From the NCBI GenBank assembly GCA_035705985.1, contig DASSVP010000121.1, positions 1 through 16,171 of the forward strand: a stretch of 16,171 nucleotides of DNA, written 5' to 3'. How positions within the stretch are numbered: position 1 is the first letter of the stretch; each line of letters begins with the position of its first letter. This document shows positions 1-6,701 of the stretch, in pieces. Made by a program: the position numbers and the translations under genes. Under the pieces are notes generated by a model, which ran no database searches, was not told the origin of the DNA, and saw only the letters and a program-made list of their open reading frames with translations. Source of the DNA: JACVRW01 sp035705985 (lineage in GTDB: Bacteria; Actinomycetota; Thermoleophilia; Solirubrobacterales; Thermoleophilaceae).

Positions 1-467
1 ACGGAGATCACGCCGATCAGGATGCCCTTCGGGTCGCGGAGCGGGACGAACAGGGCGTCCTCGGCGGTCCACGCGTCGGGGTCGTCGCTCGGCGCGATCC
101 GAGGCACGTAGCTGTGGACCCCCATGCCATCCCAGTCGAACTCGCCGCCCGGCACGAAGTAGGCGCCGCGGCGGGCAAAGCGCTCGTCCAACAACGGCAC
201 CCAGGTGCGACGCGGCGAGCTTCGGCCCAATAGGTCCTTGACGGATTCGTCGGACCCCACCGCCGCGGAGGTGAGCATGTCGTCGAAGGCCGGCCGATAG
301 ACGTTCACGACCACCGCCCGGTAGCCGAGCAGCTCGGCGATCGTGCGGCAGACGTCCTCCAGGACCTCTTCGAGATCGGCCTCGTCACGAACCTGGGCCG
401 TCCGCTCGAACATGGTCCCGAGCCGAGCGATCGTCGGAAGGGGGGCGATGTCACGGGGGCGAGACAC
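1..467 (-). CDS. GAF-domain signalling protein, N-terminal part (runs off the left edge)
   Basis: This frame stays open for 155 codons to the window edge, so only the N-terminus is visible. It reads VSRPRDIAPLPTIARLG at the start, then a helical stretch (ERTAQVRDEADLEEVLEDVC), a core strand region (LGYRAVVVNVYRP), and near the edge EDALFVPLRDPKGILIGVISV. This is the closing strand pattern of a GAF sensor domain. An in-frame TAG directly precedes the GTG at 467, and an AGGG lies 6 bases upstream of it, so GTG at 467 is the chosen start. ATG at 413 is the alternative. In actinobacteria such GAF domains are often followed by a GGDEF or HD-type output domain, but none is visible here. The gene sits 64 bp downstream of the DUF6504-like gene. 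The GAF call is fairly safe; the output function is unknown. Confidence 0.7.
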   Translation of the reverse strand, partial: MSRPRDIAPLPTIARLGTMFERTAQVRDEADLEEVLEDVCRTIAELLGYRAVVVNVYRPAFDDMLTSAAVGSDESVKDLLGRSSPRRTWVPLLDERFARRGAYFVPGGEFDWDGMGVHSYVPRIAPSDDPDAWTAEDALFVPLRDPKGILIGVIS

Positions 468-531
468 CTAGGTCCCTATCGGCGGGCCTCGAAATTTCCT
501 GTAGACCGGATTTGCCGCAAAGTGCGGGGCG

Positions 532-789
532 TTACGAGCGCTGGAGGAACCATCCGCCGCCCACGAGGTCGCGGAACACGACCACGTTGCGGCCATCCAG
601 CAGCACGACCTCGAAGTAGCGCCGCCGCAGCGGCCTCCCCGTCCACCAGCGGTCCTCCACGACCCATTCCTCCCGGACCGAGTCGACCTCCTTGCCGGCG
701 ACGCTGCGCGGCGACCCGCCCTCGCCCGGCATTACGGAGGTCGGCTTCGGGACGCCGAGGCGGCGGGTGCGGCGATCGCCCGGGCTCAC
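532..789 (-). CDS. DUF6504-like small protein, partner of the Y-family polymerase
   Basis: An 85-residue basic protein. Its N-terminal half is rich in Arg, Gly and Pro. The C-terminal half is a compact conserved-looking module, roughly residues 40-85, with the segments REEWVVEDRWWTGRPLRRR, YFEVVLLDGRNVVVFRDL and GGGWFLQR. This pattern of paired Trp residues followed by a YxEVVxxDGRxVVVFRD strand pair is what I recall for small DUF6504-type proteins, which are often encoded next to ImuB-like polymerases. The GTG at 789 overlaps the polymerase stop codon as GTGA, which suggests translational coupling and decides the start. An ATG at 732 would give a 66-residue form that keeps the conserved part. 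Function is unknown; co-expression with the SOS-controlled polymerase suggests an accessory role in translesion synthesis. That role is inference. Confidence 0.7.
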   Translation of the reverse strand: MSPGDRRTRRLGVPKPTSVMPGEGGSPRSVAGKEVDSVREEWVVEDRWWTGRPLRRRYFEVVLLDGRNVVVFRDLVGGGWFLQRS

Positions 790-1985
790 GACGCGTCGGG
801 GAACGGCGCGAGCACAGCCCGGCGCTCGGGGATGCGCGAGTCGGGATCCACGTCGAGCACGCGCAGCGCAGCGTCGGCGCCGGCGGCCTGGCGCGCCTGC
901 CGCACGGCCTCGCCCAGCCGCGCCTTCCGCACCGAGTCCGCCTCGTCGAGAAGGCGGCCCTGGTCCTGCGCCGGCGGTCCGAACGCCTCGACCTCGAGCG
1001 CGAGCGACTCGGACGGCGCGGGCAGCTCGGCGAGCTTCTGGGCGAGGGCGAGCCGGATGCGCGCGGGATCCGCACTCGCGTGGCGCAGCGTGACCGCGGT
1101 GCGCCAGGTGCCGCCCGCCACGAAGCGGGCCGACACGGCGAGCGCGCGCAGCGAGCGTCCGCGGCGCTCGCGCCGGGCGAGCACGCGCGCGATCAGCAGC
1201 TCGAGCGCCCGCTCCAGCTGCTGCCCGGACGCCGCCTCGGGGAGGTCGAGCCGCTCCACCACGGGCTCGAACGGCCGCCGTGGCTCGAGCGGAGTGTCGC
1301 GCCCCCGGCTGAGGTCGAGCGCCAGCAGGCCGGGGTGGCCGAAGCGCTCGGCCACCGCCCGCGACGGCAGCGCCGCGAGCTCGCCGAGCGTGCGGATGCC
1401 GAGCCGCTGGAGCACCTCGGGAAGCCCCTGGAGCTCGGCCCGGGTGCGGAGCAGGGCCACCGGCAGCGGGGCGAGGAAGTCGCGCACCCCCTTCTCCTGG
1501 ACGACGTGCCAATGACGGCCCCTTCGGGGGCGGACCTGGAGCGCGGCGGCGTGGGCGGCGAAGCGGCTCGGCGCCGCGCCAAAGCGGGCGCCCGCGCCGA
1601 GCGCGCGGCGGGCCGCGGCCAGCACCCCGGCAAGGTCGCCGCCGTGGATGCCGTGGAGACCGCCGGCGGCGAAGAAGGCCGCACCGGCGTGGTCGGACTC
1701 GACCTCCGCGCCGATCGCCTCGAGCCGGTCGAGCACCGTGCCCCAGAGCGAGCGCACGCCCTCGGGGTCCGGCGCGACGAGCCGCAGGCCCGGGCAGCGC
1801 GACATCGCCTCCCCCAGCCGCATCCCGCGGACGATCCCGAAGGCCTCCGCCGGCGCCGACACCTCCCCCACCACCTGCTCGCGGCCGGCCTCGGGCGCGA
1901 GCGCGGCCGGCTCAGACAGCAGCGCCCGGCGATCGCCGAGCGCTGCCAGCAGCTCGAATCTGGGGTACAGGACGCATACGATCAT
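786..1985 (-). CDS. ImuB-like Y-family DNA polymerase (probably catalytically inactive)
   Basis: A 399-residue Y-family polymerase-like protein. Residues 36-70 match the fingers/palm pattern (VSAPAEAFGIVRGMRLGEAMSRCPGL). Residues 171-235 form a helix-hairpin-helix thumb (LQRLGIRTLGELAALPSRAVAERFG). Residues 239-345 look like a little-finger domain, and the tail includes DPDSRIPERRAVL. The acidic motifs are degenerate: MIVCVLYPRFE replaces the N-terminal Asp motif, and ESDHAGAAFF replaces the Ser-x-Asp-Glu motif. That is the ImuB condition rather than DinB. In known mutasomes ImuB is a hub linking the clamp to DnaE2; neither ImuA nor DnaE2 is in this window. A LexA box ends 4 bases upstream of the chosen ATG. 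In-frame GTG 2012 and ATG 2006 are alternatives, but they would put the box inside the coding sequence. The gene overlaps the following DUF6504-like gene by 4 bp. Confidence 0.85.
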   Translation of the reverse strand: MIVCVLYPRFELLAALGDRRALLSEPAALAPEAGREQVVGEVSAPAEAFGIVRGMRLGEAMSRCPGLRLVAPDPEGVRSLWGTVLDRLEAIGAEVESDHAGAAFFAAGGLHGIHGGDLAGVLAAARRALGAGARFGAAPSRFAAHAAALQVRPRRGRHWHVVQEKGVRDFLAPLPVALLRTRAELQGLPEVLQRLGIRTLGELAALPSRAVAERFGHPGLLALDLSRGRDTPLEPRRPFEPVVERLDLPEAASGQQLERALELLIARVLARRERRGRSLRALAVSARFVAGGTWRTAVTLRHASADPARIRLALAQKLAELPAPSESLALEVEAFGPPAQDQGRLLDEADSVRKARLGEAVRQARQAAGADAALRVLDVDPDSRIPERRAVLAPFPDAS

Positions 1986-1989
1986 CGTA

Positions 1990-2003
1990 CGAACACATGT
2001 TCG
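1990..2003. promoter_or_regulatory. LexA-binding SOS box
   Basis: The sequence CGAACACATGTTCG fits exactly the CGAAC-N4-GTTCG box bound by LexA in Bacillus and mycobacteria. Its position immediately before a Y-family polymerase gene is what is expected for a DNA-damage-inducible gene. The box overlaps the putative -10 region, so bound LexA would block the promoter directly. Confidence 0.85.
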
Positions 2004-2025
2004 CATCTCCACCGGCGGCCTGCAA
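1997..2025 (-). promoter_or_regulatory. Putative promoter of the polymerase gene, overlapping the SOS box
   Basis: On the minus strand, TTGCAG (2025-2020) lies 17 bases from GAACAT (2002-1997). A transcript starting about 7 bases downstream would begin near 1990, giving only a few bases before the ATG at 1985. That would explain the lack of a ribosome-binding site before this ATG. The -10 match is weak, so this is tentative. Confidence 0.35.
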
Positions 2026-2036
2026 GACGGGTTGCG

Positions 2037-4451
2037 CTACTTCGTGCCGCTGCAGGCGTTCCCGACCTGGGCGCGCTCGCCGCGGTCCACGATCACCTGG
2101 CTGGTCGCCTGGACGCGGCCCTGGGAGTCGACGCAGGTGAGCGTCCAGGCTTCCTTCGTGCCCGTTTCGACGCGTGGGGTCGGCGAGCGGAAGGTCACGT
2201 TCCCGTTGAACCAGTCGTCGGGGGTCCGCATCACCTGGTCGTAGTTCACGACGTGAAGCCTGTACTCGCCGGGGGGCGGGTCGAAGAGCGAGGCGTCCTC
2301 GGTGGTGTCCCCGAACGACGCGGACTGCGCCACGATCTGCCCGTTCGGGCCGATCACGTAGATGTCCCAGTCGGTGTCGGGGCTCCCCCACTCGACGTGC
2401 ACGGTCATCCGCCCGTTGTCCACGCCGTCGGCCGGGCCCTTCACCGTGAACGGGATCTCCTCGTACGGCTGCTCCGGCGGGTAGACAGTGTTCTCGCCGG
2501 GCACGCCGGCGGGGTTCGCGAGCGTGATCGGCTCCTGTGGGTCGGCGACCGCATCGCGGCCGTGGCGGCCCGCCACGAGCGGGCGCGTCGACGGGTTCAC
2601 GTGCCAGGCGAACGTCGGGCCGGTCGTCCGCAGCTCGGACGTGAGCGTGTCGGTGAACCGCATCGGGTCGCCGATCGAGGCGCCGAAGTCGTCCTCCCAG
2701 ACGGGCGACGTGAAGGTCTGGAAGGTCTTCGAGAGCTTCAGCGTCGAACCGGCCGGCGCGGCTCCCTCGATCACCGAGTGCAGCGACGTATCGGCCGTCG
2801 CCTGGAGCATCGTGTAGTACGCCTCGCGATTCCCGCCCTTGCCGGCCCCGGCGGCCGGCGCCAGCCCGAGGTACTCGGCCTCGACGCCCGTCGCGTACGG
2901 CGGGTGGAACTCGTCCGGGCCGATCTCGAACGTGAAGCCCAGGCCGCCGGTCGACCAGAAGGTCCAGTCCTCGGTGGCCCCGGTGGTGTCGTAGAGGCCG
3001 AAGCTCGGGTCGTTCGAGTAGCCGTTGTGCTCGGCGAGCGAGGCGCCGAGCGCCCTGTACGTCGGCTCCTCCAGCGGGAAGCCGAAGTCCGCCACGCCGG
3101 GCGGCCGCAGCACCAGGTTCGAGTAGGTGTGGTTCGTGATCAGGTTCGTGACCTGGCGCGAGGACACGAGCTCGCGGATGTTCTGCGTCTCGGGCTCGGA
3201 GAAGGGAGCGTCACCGCGGAACGTGTCGTCGAACCAGGTGACGCTCGCGCCGCTCCCGCCCCAGAGGCCGCCGTAGTTGCGGTTCGGGTCCGTGCCGCGC
3301 AGCCGGCCGCCCTGGCTGTCGTCGCAGGTGCCGCGCGCGTACCTGCGAGGCGTCGAGTCCGAGACTCGGCAGTTCTTGCGCTTCATCTCGTAGTCGAACA
3401 GCGAGAAGTCGCCGAGCGGCGCCGCCTCGCGCGAGATGTTGAACCCGTCCGGGTTCACGATCGGGACGACGATCGTGCGGGTGGCGTCCACGAGCTGCGT
3501 CGCGCGGGCATCCCTCCCGTAGTTCCGCAGCAGGTCGTATGCGAACTCGATCGTGTGCTCGGACGACGGCCACTCACGCGCGTGATGCGCGCCCATGATC
3601 AGGAAGATCGGCTTGCCGTCGGCGGTGTTCTGGGCATTCGCCGAGATCTCGATGCCGTTCACGTCGCGGCCGAGCAGGCTGGGGTGGTTCAGGGTGATCG
3701 GTTTGACGAGCGACGAGTACTGCATCGCGAGCCGCTTCAGGTCGAGGTCGTAGTCCGGGAGGCGGCGATACCCGTCGCGGCCGCTCGGCAGCCCGGACGC
3801 GGCGGTGGCGCGCGCGTGCCAGACGTCGCGCCGGTGGTTGCGGTGGGTGCGCGCGGCGAGGTCGGCGATCCGCACGGTGTAGCGGAAGCCGGCCCGCTGG
3901 AGCTCACGCTCGTCGGCGCGCCCATGGAGAATCACCTCGAGCGAGTTGCGGTCGCCGTGCTCGGTGAGGTCGAGGCCCAGCGCCTGGAGGCGCGCCTTGT
4001 CCGTTCGCTTCGGCGTCATGACGTCCACGACCTTGAACCTCCCCGTCTGCCGGCGCTTGGCGATCCGCGTGAAGTGGACGGACAGCCGCGCGCGGCGGGC
4101 GTCGCCCCGGAAGCGGCACCCCTGGACCGTCAGCCGCTCGCCCCGCCGCACGAACCCCGATGCCAGCTCGTTCCCGCGGAACGAGGCCGAGCCCGCGACG
4201 AGCCGGCCACGCCTGCCGAAGACCGCGACGTCCCAGTCGCCCGCCGACTTCAGCCGCACGCTCACGAGGCCGCGCGCCGGCGCCTTCGCGCGGATGAGCT
4301 CGCGGCCGGCCTGCGACGAGGAGATGTCGCGATGGCACGGCCGCGCGACGGCGGAGCCGGCGGTCAGCGTGTGGGTGGCCCCCAGGGCCGGTGCGGCGAG
4401 GGCCAGGGGGATGAGGAGCGCGCCGGGCAGCAGGCGCAGAGGACGACGCAT
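2037..4451 (-). CDS. Secreted M14-family zinc carboxypeptidase
   Basis: An 804-residue precursor with a clear signal peptide (MRRPLRLLPG, hydrophobic to about residue 24, ending PALGA). The M14 catalytic domain spans about residues 230-560. Zinc ligands are H290 and E293 in HAREW, and H441 in NHTYSN. R391 lies in DPNRNY, the substrate Tyr is probably Y487, and the general base is E509 in TFEIGPD. NPDGFN (333-338) is also typical. Family members remove C-terminal residues from peptides outside the cell. About 200 residues precede the domain and 240 follow it. Two similar beta-sandwich-like segments flank it, around residues 61-130 and 680-740. Six cysteines suggest disulfides. The ATG at 4451 is chosen because it begins the signal peptide; the frame is open upstream to 4784 but that part overlaps the transporter gene and looks non-coding. 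Peptide specificity cannot be read from the sequence. Confidence 0.9.
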   Translation of the reverse strand: MRRPLRLLPGALLIPLALAAPALGATHTLTAGSAVARPCHRDISSSQAGRELIRAKAPARGLVSVRLKSAGDWDVAVFGRRGRLVAGSASFRGNELASGFVRRGERLTVQGCRFRGDARRARLSVHFTRIAKRRQTGRFKVVDVMTPKRTDKARLQALGLDLTEHGDRNSLEVILHGRADERELQRAGFRYTVRIADLAARTHRNHRRDVWHARATAASGLPSGRDGYRRLPDYDLDLKRLAMQYSSLVKPITLNHPSLLGRDVNGIEISANAQNTADGKPIFLIMGAHHAREWPSSEHTIEFAYDLLRNYGRDARATQLVDATRTIVVPIVNPDGFNISREAAPLGDFSLFDYEMKRKNCRVSDSTPRRYARGTCDDSQGGRLRGTDPNRNYGGLWGGSGASVTWFDDTFRGDAPFSEPETQNIRELVSSRQVTNLITNHTYSNLVLRPPGVADFGFPLEEPTYRALGASLAEHNGYSNDPSFGLYDTTGATEDWTFWSTGGLGFTFEIGPDEFHPPYATGVEAEYLGLAPAAGAGKGGNREAYYTMLQATADTSLHSVIEGAAPAGSTLKLSKTFQTFTSPVWEDDFGASIGDPMRFTDTLTSELRTTGPTFAWHVNPSTRPLVAGRHGRDAVADPQEPITLANPAGVPGENTVYPPEQPYEEIPFTVKGPADGVDNGRMTVHVEWGSPDTDWDIYVIGPNGQIVAQSASFGDTTEDASLFDPPPGEYRLHVVNYDQVMRTPDDWFNGNVTFRSPTPRVETGTKEAWTLTCVDSQGRVQATSQVIVDRGERAQVGNACSGTK

Positions 4452-4460
4452 GTGCAATCG

Positions 4461-4490
4461 ACAGTAAGCGCGCCCCTTTAGTTTGCGCAA
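4461..4490 (-). promoter_or_regulatory. Putative leaderless promoter of the M14 peptidase gene
   Basis: On the minus strand, TTGCGC (4490-4485) and TACTGT (4466-4461) are separated by 18 bases. The second element fits the actinobacterial TANNNT -10 pattern and ends 9 bases before the ATG at 4451. That spacing is typical of leaderless genes and would explain the missing ribosome-binding site. It would also make the peptidase gene independent of the aro-pepP operon, which ends 53 bp upstream. Confidence 0.4.
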
Positions 4491-4504
4491 GGGCGACTGG
4501 ACGT

Positions 4505-5206
4505 TTATAGGACCCCTGCAAGCACGCTTGCGATCCCCGTGCAGACCACGAGCGCGAGCACGACCGGGAAGAACCGCTCCGAATCGAGGCGCCGGAAGGC
4601 CAGAGCGCCGGCCCAGTAGCCGCCCAGAACGCAGGCCAGGAGCGGTCCCACGGCCTCCAGGTCGACGGCCGCGCTGCCGTGGGTGGACACGATCAGCGCG
4701 GCCCCGACGACGTCCAGGGCGAGGAACGCTGCGGCCAGCGTCGCGCGGAACTCCGCCGGCCGAACTCCCTCGCCCTCGAGCCACAGGACGAGCGGTGGGC
4801 CGTTGATGCTGATCGACGTGGTGAGCGCGCCGCTGACGACGCCCGCGACGGACGCCGGCAGCGCCCGCGCCGCCCGGTGCCGGAGCTGCCAGAGCGCGGC
4901 GGCCACGACGGCCACGCCGACGCCCACCTGGAGCGTCTCCTTCGAGAGCGCGGAGAGCACCAGCGCTCCGAGCGCCAGGCCCGGCAGCGAAGCGAGGAGC
5001 ATCGGCGCGAGCAGGCGAGAGCGCACGTCGTGCCCCTCGAGCAGCACGAGCACGCTCAGCGCTGCGCCGAGCAGGAGCAGCGCGGTCACCGCTTCGGCCG
5101 GCTCGAGCACTGCGAACAGCGCCGGCGAGAGCACGAGCGCGAAGCCGAACCCTGTGGCCGCCTGCACGACGGCGCCCGCGAGCGCCGCGAGCAGGGCGAG
5201 CGGCAT
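4505..5206 (-). CDS. TSUP-family (TauE/SafE-like) membrane transporter
   Basis: A 233-residue, very hydrophobic protein with about seven or eight membrane segments. The first half carries GAVVQAATGFGFALVLSP (11-28), and the second half carries the repeat-related GVVSGALTTSISINGPPLVLW (122-142). These glycine-rich re-entrant motifs in two halves are the mark of the TSUP/DUF81 family, whose characterised members move sulfite, sulfoacetate or other small organic anions across the membrane. The protein is slightly shorter than the usual 240-270 residues. The ATG at 5206 shares one base with the aminopeptidase stop (TGATG), so the start is set by translational coupling; no good ribosome-binding site is seen. 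The substrate is unknown, and no sulfur-metabolism gene lies nearby. Confidence 0.85.
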   Translation of the reverse strand: MPLALLAALAGAVVQAATGFGFALVLSPALFAVLEPAEAVTALLLLGAALSVLVLLEGHDVRSRLLAPMLLASLPGLALGALVLSALSKETLQVGVGVAVVAAALWQLRHRAARALPASVAGVVSGALTTSISINGPPLVLWLEGEGVRPAEFRATLAAAFLALDVVGAALIVSTHGSAAVDLEAVGPLLACVLGGYWAGALAFRRLDSERFFPVVLALVVCTGIASVLAGVL

Positions 5207-6264
5207 CAGCCGACCGTGACCAGTTCCTTCGGGAAGCCGGTGAGAATCTCCGGCTCCCCGCCGTTCACGATCACGAGGTCCTCGATCCGCACCCCCACGT
5301 GGCCGGGCACGTACACGCCCGGCTCGATCGTCACGGCGTTCCCGGCCGCCAGCGAGCCGTCGGCGGTCTTGCCGAGCCGCGGCGCCTCGTGGATCTCGAG
5401 GCCCACCCCGTGCCCGAGCCCGTGGCCGAAGTGCTCCCCGTGCCCCGCGGCGTCGATGATCTCGCGCGCCACGGCGTCCACAGCCCTGCATTCGGCGCCG
5501 TCCGTGGCGGCTACGAGCGATTCGGCCTGGGCGCGCAGCACGAGCTCGTAGATGGCGAGGGCGTCGTCGTCGAGCGGCCCCGTGGCGAGCGTGCGCGTGC
5601 AGTCGGAGCAGTAGCCGTCGACCATCGCCCCCATGTCGATCACGACCAGGGTGTCGCGAGGGATCTCGAGGTCCCGAGGGACGGCGTGCGGCAGCGCGCC
5701 GTGCGCGGCCGCCGCCACGATCGGCGGGAACGACGGGCCCTCGGCGCCCGAGTCCTCCATGAAGCGCACGAGCTCGACGGCCACCTCGCGCTCCGTGCGC
5801 CCGGCCAGGCCGCGCTCACGGAGCGAGTCGTACGCGGCGGTCGACAGCTCCGCGGCGGCGCGCATCGAGGCCACCTCCTCCTCGTCCTTCACCGCGCGCA
5901 GCCGCTCGACGAGGCCGCCCGCGCGCACGAGCTCGACGCCGTCGGGCTTCTTCTCCGAGATGGTCGCGTGCCCCGCGACGGTCAGGTGCTCGTCGTCGAA
6001 GCCGGCCCGCCCGCGAAGCCGCTTGGCCAGGTCGCCCAGGATGTCGCGGCCGAGCTCGATCCGCTCGAAGTCCGGCACCTGCTCGCGGGCCTGCTCCACG
6101 TAGCGGAAGTCCGTGAAGAATAGGCAGTCGTCCTGGGTGATCACGCACGCGCCGTTCGTGCCGGTGAAGCCCGTGAGGTAGCGCACGTTGAGGAGGTTCG
6201 TCACGAGCAGCGAGTCCAGCTCGCGCTCGCGCATCAACTCCACCACGCGCTCCGGCCGGCTCAT
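5206..6264 (-). CDS. pepP: M24 metallopeptidase, Xaa-Pro aminopeptidase/prolidase type
   Basis: A 352-residue cytoplasmic protein with a creatinase-like N-terminal domain (about 1-125) and a pita-bread M24 domain (about 130-345). All five dinuclear-metal ligands are visible: D210 in VVIDMGA, D221 in YCSDCTRT, H285 in HGLGHGVGLEIHE, E314 in TIEPGVY and E328 in VRIEDL. The reaction is release of an N-terminal residue next to proline, or dipeptide cleavage; PepP, PepQ and YpdF-type enzymes cannot be told apart from sequence alone. The ATG at 6264 overlaps the aroQ stop as ATGA, with AAGGAG 11 bases upstream. In many Gram-positive genomes this gene stands between aroQ and efp; here efp is absent and a TSUP transporter follows. 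Confidence 0.9.
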   Translation of the reverse strand: MSRPERVVELMRERELDSLLVTNLLNVRYLTGFTGTNGACVITQDDCLFFTDFRYVEQAREQVPDFERIELGRDILGDLAKRLRGRAGFDDEHLTVAGHATISEKKPDGVELVRAGGLVERLRAVKDEEEVASMRAAAELSTAAYDSLRERGLAGRTEREVAVELVRFMEDSGAEGPSFPPIVAAAAHGALPHAVPRDLEIPRDTLVVIDMGAMVDGYCSDCTRTLATGPLDDDALAIYELVLRAQAESLVAATDGAECRAVDAVAREIIDAAGHGEHFGHGLGHGVGLEIHEAPRLGKTADGSLAAGNAVTIEPGVYVPGHVGVRIEDLVIVNGGEPEILTGFPKELVTVG

Positions 6265-6701
6265 GACTCGAGCCGCTCCTTCAGGAGGGCGAGCGCCTCG
6301 CGGTAGCCGTCCACCCCCTTGCCCTGCACCGTCCCGATGCAGAGGTCGCGGATCACGGACTTCCGCCGCCACTCCTCGCGCTCGTCGACCGCGGACAGGT
6401 GCACCTCCACGGCGGGGAGCCCGGCCACCTCGAGCGCATCGCGGATCGCGTACGAGTAGTGCGTCCAGGCGCCCGGGTTGAGGATGATCCCGTCGGCGCT
6501 CTCTCCCGCGCGGTGGAGGCGCTCGCAGAACTCGCCCTCGTGGTTCGTCTGGGAGAAGCTCGGCTCCATGTCGAGCTCGCGCGCGAACGCCTTGACCTTG
6601 ACCTCGAGCTCCGTGAGCGAGAGCCCACCGTAGTGGGCGGCATTCCGGGTCCCGAGCACGTCGAAGTTCACGCCGTGCATGACCTCGATCCGGTGCCTCA
6701 C
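6261..6701 (-). CDS. aroQ: Type II 3-dehydroquinate dehydratase
   Basis: A 146-residue protein of normal length for the small type II dehydroquinase, which dehydrates 3-dehydroquinate to 3-dehydroshikimate by anti-elimination. Recognisable pieces are GVNFDVLGTRNAAHYGG (10-26), with the flexible-loop Arg19 and catalytic Tyr24, QTNHEGEF (51-58), NPGAWTHYS (75-83), with Asn75 and catalytic-region His81, and EVHLS (99-103). The usual Asn after EVHLS is Ala104 here, and the usual FRH is WRR (111-113). The rest of the site is intact, so the enzyme is probably active. The GTG at 6701 overlaps the aroKB stop as GTGA with a GGAGG 10 bases upstream, which decides the start. Confidence 0.92.
   Translation of the reverse strand: MRHRIEVMHGVNFDVLGTRNAAHYGGLSLTELEVKVKAFARELDMEPSFSQTNHEGEFCERLHRAGESADGIILNPGAWTHYSYAIRDALEVAGLPAVEVHLSAVDEREEWRRKSVIRDLCIGTVQGKGVDGYREALALLKERLES

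Noticed and set aside
515..527. CCGCA-AAG-TGCGG hairpin after the DUF6504-like gene as a terminator
   Set aside because: The stem is only 5 bp and no T-run follows on the minus strand.
522..4481. A 1319-codon open frame on the plus strand opposite the polymerase and peptidase genes
   Set aside because: It spans two well-supported minus-strand genes and their promoters, is Arg/Ala/Gly-rich with no recognisable domain, and is explained by GC-rich third-position bias on the other strand.
4471..4499. Imperfect inverted repeat between the transporter and peptidase genes as a terminator
   Set aside because: The arms need a bulge and a long loop, no T-run follows, and the same bases are better explained as promoter elements.
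4452..4784. N-terminal extension of the M14 peptidase frame to 4784
   Set aside because: It overlaps the transporter gene, is Arg/Gly-rich without function, and would bury the signal peptide that begins at 4451.
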